From contig JAKUNJ010000001.1 in NCBI GenBank assembly GCA_022451965.1, positions 1 to 55,541 on the forward strand: a stretch of 55,541 nucleotides of DNA, given 5' to 3'. This document shows positions 8,496 to 14,581 of the stretch, one piece after another. Position numbers and translations under genes: made by a program. Origin of the DNA: Dehalococcoidia bacterium (GTDB taxonomy: Bacteria; Chloroflexota; Dehalococcoidia; Lucifugimonadales; Lucifugimonadaceae). The first letter of the stretch is position 1. Every line of letters begins with the position of its first letter. The notes under the pieces were generated by a model. That model did not search any database. It saw only the letters and a program-made list of their open reading frames with translations, and was not told the origin of the DNA.

Positions 8496-9125
8496 ATGAG
8501 TACAAAAACCTTAGGGTGGATTTTCACTATTTTTCCTATTCTTGGAATTCTTTCATGGCTAACAGCAGGTGTACCAAGTAGTCCCCCTGGTGAATTTGAA
8601 GGAGGGTACGCAGCTTTTGCAGCGGAGATTGGAAGTGTTTCAGAGAGAATACATGTAAATTTAGGTGTTGCTGCAATTGTATACTCAGTACTTATGGGTG
8701 CTTTTTTAGGACTTAGAGGTAAAATCCTAGATAATGGAAAATCAAACTTTGCATTTTTAGCTGGAATTCTTATTGCCATAGGTTTTGCTGCAACAATAGC
8801 AGAAAATGGGGCCTATTCAGCTGCTGCAAGTCTATCAAACGAAGATTTAGTTCCTGAAGCTATTTCTATGCTAACTTTAGCTAATACTGCTGGCGGATAT
8901 GGAACAGCAATATTAGCATTAGGTATTGGTCTTTTAGGTTATAGTCTCTATAAGAGTAAAACAATTCATCCAATTAGCTCATGTGCTTTTATACTAGTAG
9001 GAATATATGGAGTAATTGGTAGCATTTTATTTTATGACGAAGGATTAATAGCTGCTTATTATTTTGGACTTACACTAACAAGCATAGCTACTGGAATAGA
9101 ACTAATTAGAACAGCTAAAGATTAA
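8496..9125 (+). CDS. Multi-pass membrane protein of unknown function
   Basis: A 209-residue hydrophobic protein with about six membrane segments (near 8-26, 53-72, 82-103, 125-150, 155-175 and 180-200). It is rich in Gly and Ala and somewhat reminiscent of DUF4386-type proteins, though I cannot assign it. A clear Shine-Dalgarno (AAGGAG, 8481-8486) lies 9 bp before ATG 8496. It sits behind promoter copy 2 and a possible leader peptide, and is followed by a strong hairpin terminator. The better G+C content of its Gly/Ala codons simply reflects composition. Confidence 0.75.
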   Translation: MSTKTLGWIFTIFPILGILSWLTAGVPSSPPGEFEGGYAAFAAEIGSVSERIHVNLGVAAIVYSVLMGAFLGLRGKILDNGKSNFAFLAGILIAIGFAATIAENGAYSAAASLSNEDLVPEAISMLTLANTAGGYGTAILALGIGLLGYSLYKSKTIHPISSCAFILVGIYGVIGSILFYDEGLIAAYYFGLTLTSIATGIELIRTAKD

Positions 9126-9132
9126 GCAAGTT

Positions 9133-9164
9133 ATTCAAGGGCTGAAAAATAACAGCCCTTGAAT
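9133..9164 (+). terminator. Rho-independent-type hairpin after the membrane protein
   Basis: A perfect 12-bp stem (9133-9144 with 9153-9164; core CAAGGGCTG/CAGCCCTTG) has an 8-nt loop AAAAATAA. It starts 7 bp after the stop codon. The downstream T tract is weak, with CTTTTTA only at about 9174-9180, but the stem is strong for such AT-rich DNA. Confidence 0.75.
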
Positions 9165-9236
9165 TAATATCGACTTTTTATACTCAAAAATTTATTACTA
9201 TATTCTCTAGAAGGTTATAGTTTGGAGGAGATTAAA

Positions 9237-9263
9237 ATGGTGAAAATCTATACTTTTAGCTAA
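9237..9263 (+). pseudogene. Remnant gene start: strong RBS and 8-codon frame
   Basis: A strong Shine-Dalgarno (GGAGGAG, 9224-9230) precedes ATG 9237, but the frame ends after 8 codons (M-V-K-I-Y-T-F-S). The stop lies at the junction where homology to the promoter repeat begins (9259). This looks like the 5' end of a gene cut off by arrival or recombination of repeat copy 3. A leader peptide is the alternative. Confidence 0.35.
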
Positions 9264-9308
9264 ATCTGACATCATATATTTGAATAATTAGTCTGATTGA
9301 TTTGATTT
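9259..9308 (+). repeat. Repeat promoter, copy 3, degenerate
   Basis: It shares 43 bp (9259-9301) with copy 2 (8391-8433), including TTGAAT (9280-9285) and the conserved spacer. The -10 position reads TGATTT instead of CATAAT, so it is probably dead. It overlaps the 3' end and stop codon (9288-9290) of the minus-strand membrane protein gene, which therefore ends inside the repeat. Confidence 0.7.
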
Positions 9309-9665
9309 TCTTAACTCTGCGATGATAGTAAGAATATTAATTAATGTTGTTAATAACCAAAAGGGTATCAATATGAATGAACCCCAACCAATATGCTCAT
9401 CACCACCATCCTGCAAAGACTCAATCATTTCTGATGAATTAGTTACAAAAATTAATATATAAGCTATTGTTGGAAGGGCGAGTAATGCTGCACCTCTTTT
9501 CCCTTTCAGAAAGTATGCAAGAGCAATTAACGCCCCTATGGGAAGCACAACAATTAGAAAACCTATTCCTTCAACTGCAAAAGCTATATAAATATGAAAG
9601 ATAACAATTATTGCATTAGCAATTGCTGCATTACGTATGTCTGAAAGAAATCTTAGAATTGACAT
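9288..9665 (-). CDS. Small multi-pass membrane protein of unknown function
   Basis: 125 residues with about four hydrophobic segments (near 13-32, 34-52, 58-75 and 93-115). A Gln/Asp/Gly/Glu-rich loop lies between the third and fourth. No family is recognised. Its last codons (S-N-Q-S-D) are provided by degenerate promoter repeat copy 3, so the original C-terminus may have been altered. It is the only minus-strand gene in this part of the patch. Confidence 0.65.
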   Translation of the reverse strand: MSILRFLSDIRNAAIANAIIVIFHIYIAFAVEGIGFLIVVLPIGALIALAYFLKGKRGAALLALPTIAYILIFVTNSSEMIESLQDGGDEHIGWGSFILIPFWLLTTLINILTIIAELRKSNQSD

Positions 9666-9718
9666 ATTTTATTCCTTATAAAATGATTTTACTTTATTTT
9701 ACATAAAACAAATCTAAT

Positions 9719-9747
9719 TTGAATAGTTAGTCTGAATAATACATTAT
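9719..9747 (+). promoter_or_regulatory. Repeat promoter, copy 4
   Basis: TTGAAT (9719-9724), a 17-bp spacer with several differences from the consensus spacer, and CATTAT (9742-9747), then 6 bp to ATG 9754. Homology with copy 5 continues downstream through a mini-ORF up to the Shine-Dalgarno of the next gene (9719-9828 against 10285-10393). Confidence 0.65.
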
Positions 9748-9753
9748 TTCCAT

Positions 9754-9792
9754 ATGAAAAAATTAAACAATAAATTAATATTCGCTATATAA
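9754..9792 (+). CDS. Possible 12-residue leader peptide
   Basis: ATG 9754 stands 6 bp after the -10 of copy 4 and opens M-K-K-L-N-N-K-L-I-F-A-I, then TAA. The paralogous frame at 10320 shares M-K-K-x-N-x-K-L-I-F-A-I but runs eight residues longer. The two may be decayed signal-peptide-like starts or genuine leader peptides. Confidence 0.3.
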   Translation: MKKLNNKLIFAI

Positions 9793-9828
9793 AGTTTATA
9801 TAAAGTAAAAAACTAGTAAGGAAGAAAA

Positions 9829-10239
9829 ATGAGCTTAAAAAGAATAGGTAGCATAAAATACACCACAACACTTAGGGTATTGCCTGCACAAGACGGAAAA
9901 CCAAGGTTAGAGGTAACTGGATTCGGTGGTTCAGGGGATCTTAATGGAAACAAAGTTATTGACTCTTCATCAACTTATAATGCATGGCTTAGAAGTGATG
10001 GAAATTGGCAAGGAGAATGTCCGAATTCTGGAATTATATTTGTTGAAGATGGTATGGTCACATTTTCAGCAACAGGAATAGGAAGCCCTACAGAAGATGG
10101 AGGAAACTCATGGAAAGGGGTTACATATTTTGAAACATCCGCACCGAGTTTAGCTCAACTTAATGGAAAATGCATTGTTTACAATTGGGATGTTGACGCA
10201 CAGGGCGTTGCTGTATGGGAATTATTTGAATATTCATAA
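9829..10239 (+). CDS. Soluble protein of unknown function, 136 aa
   Basis: A Gly/Ser/Thr- and aromatic-rich protein with no signal peptide, probably all-beta. Visible stretches are T-G-F-G-G-S-G-D-L-N-G, a W-Q-G-E-C-P-N-S-G segment and a C-terminal W-D-V-D-A-Q-G-V-A-V-W-E. Alternating short strands with Gly turns recall small beta-barrel (lipocalin or allene-oxide-cyclase-like) proteins, but I cannot assign a family. The Shine-Dalgarno AAGGAAG lies 5 bp before ATG 9829. It follows promoter copy 4 with its conserved 110-bp leader. Confidence 0.7.
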   Translation: MSLKRIGSIKYTTTLRVLPAQDGKPRLEVTGFGGSGDLNGNKVIDSSSTYNAWLRSDGNWQGECPNSGIIFVEDGMVTFSATGIGSPTEDGGNSWKGVTYFETSAPSLAQLNGKCIVYNWDVDAQGVAVWELFEYS

Positions 10240-10284
10240 TTTTTTTTATGAAATAAATTACAAATGTATCATTGTGGCAGGAAT

Positions 10285-10313
10285 TTGAATAATTAGTCTG
10301 ATTGATACATAAT
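10285..10313 (+). promoter_or_regulatory. Repeat promoter, copy 5
   Basis: TTGAAT (10285-10290), the consensus spacer AATTAGTCTGATTGATA, and CATAAT (10308-10313). Then TTCCGT leads directly into ATG 10320. Hexamers and spacer are identical to copy 2. Confidence 0.7.
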
Positions 10314-10319
10314 TTCCGT

Positions 10320-10382
10320 ATGAAAAAATTTAACTATAAATTAATATTCGCTATATATAGTTTAATTCAAGTAAAAAACTAG
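10320..10382 (+). CDS. Possible 20-residue leader peptide
   Basis: ATG 10320 sits at the predicted transcription start of promoter copy 5 and encodes 20 residues with a hydrophobic centre (K-L-I-F-A-I-Y-S-L-I). Its TAG (10380-10382) touches the Shine-Dalgarno AAAGGAAG of the next gene. It is a paralogue of the 12-residue frame at 9754. Translation is not demonstrated. Confidence 0.3.
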   Translation: MKKFNYKLIFAIYSLIQVKN

Positions 10383-10393
10383 AAAGGAAGAAA

Positions 10394-10663
10394 ATGAAAT
10401 TAGTAGGAACATTCGAAGTAACAAAAGGCTACGAACATTGGAAAAAAGCTTTTTTGGCTCATGAATCAAAAAGACAAGAATGGGGAATAAGTACTGTTTT
10501 TACAGGTATGGAAGCTGAGAACAATAATAAAGTTCATGTTTGCATTGAAGTTGAATCAATGGATAAGTTACAAGAGTTTATGCAGATTCCAGATAATGCA
10601 AAAGTTATCGAAGAAGCTGGAGTAAAACTAGAAACTCAAGTAATGATTCCCATAATTGAATAA
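10394..10663 (+). CDS. Small alpha/beta-barrel-like protein of unknown function (89 aa)
   Basis: 89 residues with strands and helices in a beta-alpha-beta-beta-alpha-beta order: G-T-F-E-V, the helix at 12-27, S-T-V-F-T-G, K-V-H-V-C-I-E-V, the helix at 55-66, and the end strand V-M-I-P-I-I. This resembles ferredoxin-like dimeric barrels (ABM/DUF3764-like), which often bind small molecules or act as monooxygenases. I infer the fold only. Its last codons overlap the -35 of promoter copy 6. Confidence 0.65.
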   Translation: MKLVGTFEVTKGYEHWKKAFLAHESKRQEWGISTVFTGMEAENNNKVHVCIEVESMDKLQEFMQIPDNAKVIEEAGVKLETQVMIPIIE

Positions 10664-10684
10664 TTACTCTGATTGATTCATAAT
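10656..10684 (+). promoter_or_regulatory. Repeat promoter, copy 6, facing a convergent gene
   Basis: TTGAAT (10656-10661) overlaps the stop codon of the previous gene. A 17-bp spacer (one change in its AGTCTGATTGA core) and CATAAT (10679-10684) follow, then TTCTAT and ATG 10691. That ATG has only four codons before TGA. The next gene is on the minus strand, so a transcript from here would run antisense into the 3' end of the PstS-like gene. Confidence 0.65.
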
Positions 10685-10697
10685 TTCTATATGAAAT

Positions 10698-12035
10698 CTA
10701 ATTGATATTCCCAGCATCTTTTTCAATTTGGTTCCAAAAATCATCATAATCCAGCTGTGAATATGGATGATAGGCTGGTTCACCGTTAGTAATAAATTCT
10801 TCTGCTGTAATAGTTATTTCTGTAGCATTATTAAGATAATATTCTAAAAAATCATATGTTAATTTATCTGCTACATCATGATTTACATATAAAACTCTTT
10901 GCCACATAAATGGTAACCCTGAATCAGGATTAGATGTATTTTTATAATTTACTTCTTTACAATCCATTGGGTTCCCATTCATATCCCAATTATGTGTAAG
11001 ATCAATTGCCTTGACCATTGGATTTACTTTTGCACTATCTATAAATCCAAAACCTCCGAATAGTTGATTTACAGCAGATATTATTTCAGTATCATTTTGC
11101 TTTTCTACTATTCGTCTTAGATTTTTTGATTGCATATCTCCTGTATGCATATCTCTTACGAAATAATCAGAAATTATAGAATCTAATTTATGCCCAAAAA
11201 ATTGAATTTGTGAAGATGATAATCTTTGCTCTATCTGATTCCAACTATAAAAATTCGATCCTTCAATCCATATCTGAGATAATTTTTTTCGAGTTAAGCA
11301 TTCTAGATTGTTATTTCTATTTACTATAAATGCAATACCAAAATAACTTATAGGTATCTGAGTATAATTTATACCTTCTGCATCCAGTTGATTAAATTCT
11401 CTATCATGCCACTTAGATGAGGCCATTGCTATTTGAATTTCACCATCTAAGAACTTTTCAAATGCTTTATCTTGACCTGTTTGAGTTATCTCAATGTCGT
11501 TATCATTTAAGTTTTTATAAGTATAGTTTTTTAGGGCTTGATTTATATAAGGATAGACCGAATCAGATCCCTCGATTCTTAAGTTGTTTCTATTTAGAAA
11601 AGTATTATTTGGAAATGCTTCTTTAGCCTCTTTTATTTCTTTTTCTGATGAAATAATTAGTGGCATTTCCTCTGAGCTTTTTTCAATATTTGGAGTTTCA
11701 TATTGGATTCTAAGATTATTCAAGCTCATTTGTAAGAGTAAATTTTCTTCCTTGAGGTTATCATTCTTTTCTATTAATTCATTAAGCTGATTTTTTGTTA
11801 TTAGAAGCTCATCACTAAGGTTATTTAGATTTTCATTGAGATTAGATTCATTTTGAATATATGATTCAATCATTTTTTCATGTTGAGAAAAAGTTTCTGA
11901 TAGATCAGATATATCATCTTTATTTGAATTTATGGATTCGTTGGAGCTAGTACTACTAATGTCAATTTCTGAGCTTTCTTCAGTTGAGCAGGCAAGTAAA
12001 AATATAAAAGTAAGAATTAGTAGATATTTTTTCAT
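10698..12035 (-). CDS. PstS-like substrate-binding lipoprotein with coiled-coil tether
   Basis: The 445 residues begin with a lipoprotein signal ending L-L-A-C (C16). An acidic Ser/Asn linker follows, then a predicted coiled coil (about 50-115, with heptad-like L/I/N-E-N-L repeats). A PstS-type periplasmic-binding domain starts near 150 with R-I-E-G-S-D-S-V-Y-P and includes the family-like I-A-M-A-S-S-K and Q-I-W-I-E-G segments. PstS proteins capture phosphate for an ABC transporter, but no pstCAB genes are present. The long coiled coil between anchor and binding domain is unusual; the protein may be a sensor or scaffold instead. It is divergent from the acyltransferase gene across 39 bp. Confidence 0.75.
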   Translation of the reverse strand: MKKYLLILTFIFLLACSTEESSEIDISSTSSNESINSNKDDISDLSETFSQHEKMIESYIQNESNLNENLNNLSDELLITKNQLNELIEKNDNLKEENLLLQMSLNNLRIQYETPNIEKSSEEMPLIISSEKEIKEAKEAFPNNTFLNRNNLRIEGSDSVYPYINQALKNYTYKNLNDNDIEITQTGQDKAFEKFLDGEIQIAMASSKWHDREFNQLDAEGINYTQIPISYFGIAFIVNRNNNLECLTRKKLSQIWIEGSNFYSWNQIEQRLSSSQIQFFGHKLDSIISDYFVRDMHTGDMQSKNLRRIVEKQNDTEIISAVNQLFGGFGFIDSAKVNPMVKAIDLTHNWDMNGNPMDCKEVNYKNTSNPDSGLPFMWQRVLYVNHDVADKLTYDFLEYYLNNATEITITAEEFITNGEPAYHPYSQLDYDDFWNQIEKDAGNIN

Positions 12036-12045
12036 TTAGAATTTA

Positions 12046-12068
12046 GATTGATACATAAATAATATAAT
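12046..12068 (+). promoter_or_regulatory. Promoter region of the acyltransferase gene, partial repeat
   Basis: The 39-bp divergent gap contains GATTGATACATAAAT (12047-12061), which matches the 3' half of the promoter repeat. TATAAT (12063-12068) follows, and 6 bp later comes ATG 12075, the same -10/start spacing as in the repeat copies. No convincing -35 is visible. Confidence 0.45.
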
Positions 12069-12074
12069 TAATTT

Positions 12075-13190
12075 ATGAAACTTGAAAGATTACATTATCT
12101 TGATGCTCTAAGAGCATTTGCTATGTACTTAGGCATAGTTCTTCATGTTTGTATACCTATACTACCATGGTACGAAGATTATGAAATGAAGGAAATTTAT
12201 AGCATTATTTTATTGTTAATCCATGGATTTAGAATGCCGCTATTCATGCTTCTTAGTGGATTCTTTGCACAAATGATAATAAATAGGTATGGATTAATCA
12301 AATTTATAGATAACAGATTAAGAAGAATAGGATTGCCATACTTAGTATTTGTTCCATTAATTACTATTCTATTTATATTTACATTTTTCTTAGGAAATAT
12401 TTTTGTTAATTGGGATTCAGTAAATCTTACGAATGAGATAAAAGAATTAGAAGATAATGACGAGTTTAGTCATGGACATCTATGGTTTATGTATTTTTTA
12501 ATAATTTTCACTTTTCTTTATTCCTTTCTAATTTATATATCTAAAAAGACTAATATAAGAATAAATATAAATTATTCATTATTGGCAATGATGCCAATGA
12601 TTCTAATTTTTTTAATTTTTCAACCAGAAGAAATAATATCTAGGCCAGCAACTGATGTAAGTTTTTTTCCCCACTGGTCAATATTAGGATATTATTTTGG
12701 ATTTTTTTTATTTGGAGCATTATTTTTTAAGCTTGAAAATAACGGATTAAGCTTAATAAGAAGCTTTTCAGAAAAACAGAAATTATTTTATTGGATACCT
12801 GTTGTTTCCTTTATAGTTTGCCTAATTATTTCAGAAAACAAAGTTTATTTGTTAGGAGAAATATTTAATTTTATTTATACTTGGAGTTCAATATTTGTTT
12901 TGGTTCTTATTGCCTATAAACTCATAAATCGTCATCATAATAAGATAAGATATTTATCTGACGCTTCGTACTATATATACATAATTCATATTCCTTTTGT
13001 AATTTTATTTCAAGGAATATTTTCTCGCTTAGAAATCTATCACTTTATAAAATTTTTACTGATTATATCTTTTGTGACAATTTTTTCTTTAATTAGTTAT
13101 CATTATTTTGTTAGAAATACATTTATAGGAACTCTACTAAATGGTAAAAAATCAAATGAGCAAATAAGTGCTTATGAAAAAGAAATTTAA
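12075..13190 (+). CDS. Acyltransferase family 3 integral membrane protein
   Basis: The 371-residue polytopic protein begins L-H-Y-L-D-A-L-R-A-F-A-M, followed by G-I-V-L-H-V, where the histidine matches the family's conserved site. It continues with about ten membrane helices and H-L-W-F-M-Y-F-L near residue 136, typical of acyltransferase-3/OpgC-like enzymes. These O-acylate surface glycans or glucans using cytoplasmic acyl-CoA. There is no Shine-Dalgarno, and ATG lies 6 bp after TATAAT, so a leaderless transcript is likely. Neighbouring glycan genes are absent, so the acceptor is unknown. Confidence 0.85.
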   Translation: MKLERLHYLDALRAFAMYLGIVLHVCIPILPWYEDYEMKEIYSIILLLIHGFRMPLFMLLSGFFAQMIINRYGLIKFIDNRLRRIGLPYLVFVPLITILFIFTFFLGNIFVNWDSVNLTNEIKELEDNDEFSHGHLWFMYFLIIFTFLYSFLIYISKKTNIRININYSLLAMMPMILIFLIFQPEEIISRPATDVSFFPHWSILGYYFGFFLFGALFFKLENNGLSLIRSFSEKQKLFYWIPVVSFIVCLIISENKVYLLGEIFNFIYTWSSIFVLVLIAYKLINRHHNKIRYLSDASYYIYIIHIPFVILFQGIFSRLEIYHFIKFLLIISFVTIFSLISYHYFVRNTFIGTLLNGKKSNEQISAYEKEI

Positions 13191-13269
13191 TCTGAGAAGT
13201 ATTTTAGTTAAGGGTTTAGTTCTATTTTTATTCGCTATAATATCAATCATGATAAGAAGATATACCTAA
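13174..13269 (+). CDS. Small single-pass membrane protein (31 aa)
   Basis: ATG 13174 overlaps the acyltransferase 3' end by 17 bp in another frame. It encodes 31 residues: a basic N-terminus (M-K-K-K-F-N-L-R), a hydrophobic segment of about 16 residues and a basic end (I-R-R-Y-T). Positive residues flank both sides of the helix. Overlap with the upstream gene would allow translational coupling. It is short enough to be chance. Confidence 0.4.
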   Translation: MKKKFNLRSILVKGLVLFLFAIISIMIRRYT

Positions 13270-13293
13270 ACAATTTTATTTAATGAGGAAAAA

Positions 13294-14184
13294 ATGAATA
13301 ATAACGGCGTGCATTTTATGATGCCAACTGTGTTTAATGACTCAGGCAAAATAGATCTAGAATCAATGATGAATATAACCAAATTTGCAAAAGATTCGGG
13401 ATGCGCGGGAATTGTTCTATTAGGGGTTATGGGTGAGGCCCATAGGCTATCTGAAGAAGAAAGAAATTTCCTTATAAAAGAAATTTCTAACTCATCAAAA
13501 AAATTATCATTAATACTCACAATAGGAGTAAGTGCGGAAAGTGGGTATTTAGTATCAAAATATTCAGAAACTGCTTCAAACGCCGGGGCAGAGCAGGTAA
13601 TGGTAGCTCCACCAATAATGAAGAAACCAAATGAAAAGGTTTTATATCGTTATTATGAAGAGGTAAATAATTCAATTGATGATAATACGAAAATTGTTAT
13701 CCAGGATCTTCCCGATCAATCAGGAGTTTACATGTCACCTGAGTTCATGGTTAATTTAGATAAGAGTTTAGAAAAAGTTAATTCTATAAAACTTGAGGAT
13801 CCACCTACTCCTTCTAAAATATCTAAAATTGTAAAAATTAAATCTAAAGACTTAAAAATTTTCGGAGGTCTCGGAGGCTTATTCTTCTTAGAAGAGCTTC
13901 TTAGAGGGGCTTCTGGAACTATGACAGGATTTGCTTTTACAGAAATTTTAGTTCAAATATATAACCTATATAATTCAAAAAAAATAGACGAAGCAAAAAA
14001 AATATTTTATGAGTGGTTGCCTTTGATTAGATATGAAAATACCGCAGGTATATCTCTATCAATAAGAAAAGAGATCTTAAAAAGAAGAAATATAACTAAA
14101 TTTTCTAACTTAAGGTACCCAACTCCAGCTATGGATGAAGATGACAAAAAAGAGTTAGATTTTATACTAAATGACTACATCTAG
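13294..14184 (+). CDS. DapA/NanA-superfamily aldolase-like protein with altered catalytic tyrosine
   Basis: A 296-residue TIM-barrel protein of the dihydrodipicolinate synthase family. The Schiff-base lysine is K166 in S-I-K-L-E-D. The position of the catalytic tyrosine, 28 residues earlier as in E. coli DapA, is D138 (V-I-Q-D-L-P-D-Q-S-G). The DapA G-T-T-G-E-S motif reads G-V-M-G-E-A, followed by the usual H-R-L-S. It is therefore unlikely to be lysine-pathway DapA and more likely a sugar-acid aldolase/dehydratase or a protein of new specificity. The Shine-Dalgarno GAGG lies 9 bp before ATG. It is convergent with the glutaredoxin gene. Confidence 0.82.
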   Translation: MNNNGVHFMMPTVFNDSGKIDLESMMNITKFAKDSGCAGIVLLGVMGEAHRLSEEERNFLIKEISNSSKKLSLILTIGVSAESGYLVSKYSETASNAGAEQVMVAPPIMKKPNEKVLYRYYEEVNNSIDDNTKIVIQDLPDQSGVYMSPEFMVNLDKSLEKVNSIKLEDPPTPSKISKIVKIKSKDLKIFGGLGGLFFLEELLRGASGTMTGFAFTEILVQIYNLYNSKKIDEAKKIFYEWLPLIRYENTAGISLSIRKEILKRRNITKFSNLRYPTPAMDEDDKKELDFILNDYI

Positions 14185-14186
14185 TT

Positions 14187-14429
14187 CTAAGAATTATAAT
14201 TACAACCAATACCTCTAAATCCTATTTCTACAGTTCCGTCAGACTTAACTAGAACAGGCGTAATTCTATCGCCACCAGAAAGTTTCTCAACCTCTTCCCA
14301 GTATTCGGGAGATTTAGATACATCAATTTCTTTGAAATCAAGCCCTTGATCTACAAGCTCTTCTCTTAATAAGTCACAGTATCCGCATGTAGGATGACTA
14401 TACATAATTGATTTTTCTACTTTATCCAT
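14187..14429 (-). CDS. Glutaredoxin-like protein
   Basis: 80 residues with the thioredoxin-fold redox motif C15-G-Y-C18 near the N-terminus (Y-S-H-P-T-C-G-Y-C). R-I-T-P-V carries the cis-proline, followed by a G-F-R-G end segment. It would reduce disulfides or deglutathionylate proteins in the cytoplasm. The length is normal. It is separated from the convergent DapA-like gene by 2 bp. Confidence 0.88.
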   Translation of the reverse strand: MDKVEKSIMYSHPTCGYCDLLREELVDQGLDFKEIDVSKSPEYWEEVEKLSGGDRITPVLVKSDGTVEIGFRGIGCNYNS

Positions 14430-14463
14430 TTATCTATCTTGTTAGAATTCGTTATTATATCTA

Positions 14464-14492
14464 TTGATTATTTATAATATAAAACTTATCAT
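14464..14492 (+). promoter_or_regulatory. Putative rpoB promoter
   Basis: TTGATT (14464-14469), a 17-bp spacer and TATCAT (14487-14492) precede rpoB by about 90 bp. A TATAAT (14473-14478) overlaps the spacer and could serve an alternative start. The transcript would include the hairpin at 14515-14551. Confidence 0.5.
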
Positions 14493-14514
14493 AAAATTAT
14501 ACAAAAAGTTTTAT

Positions 14515-14560
14515 ACCCGCTTTGCGAGCTGACCTAAATCGTGGAGAGGGTTTTTTATTT
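14515..14560 (+). terminator. Possible attenuator hairpin in the rpoB leader
   Basis: ACCC (14515-14518) can pair with GGGT (14548-14551). Inside it TTGCGA (14522-14527) can pair with TCGTGG (14539-14544, including G-U pairs), with loop GCTGACCTAAA. A T-rich run TTTTTTATTTT follows directly from 14551. This is the layout of a transcription terminator placed 20-70 bp before rpoB, and the locally high G+C stands out. Attenuation ahead of rpoBC is known in other bacteria; here it is only a structural inference. Confidence 0.45.
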
Positions 14561-14581
14561 TAAAGATAACTGGAGAAATAA

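Noticed and set aside
10236-10258. Terminator after the 136-aa protein
   Set aside because: The TTCATAA/TTATGAA stem is only 7 AT-rich pairs around a T run and overlaps the stop codon; too weak to call.
7626-10684. CRISPR-like array
   Set aside because: The repeats are spaced hundreds of bases apart with genes between, have promoter structure, and no cas genes exist in the window.
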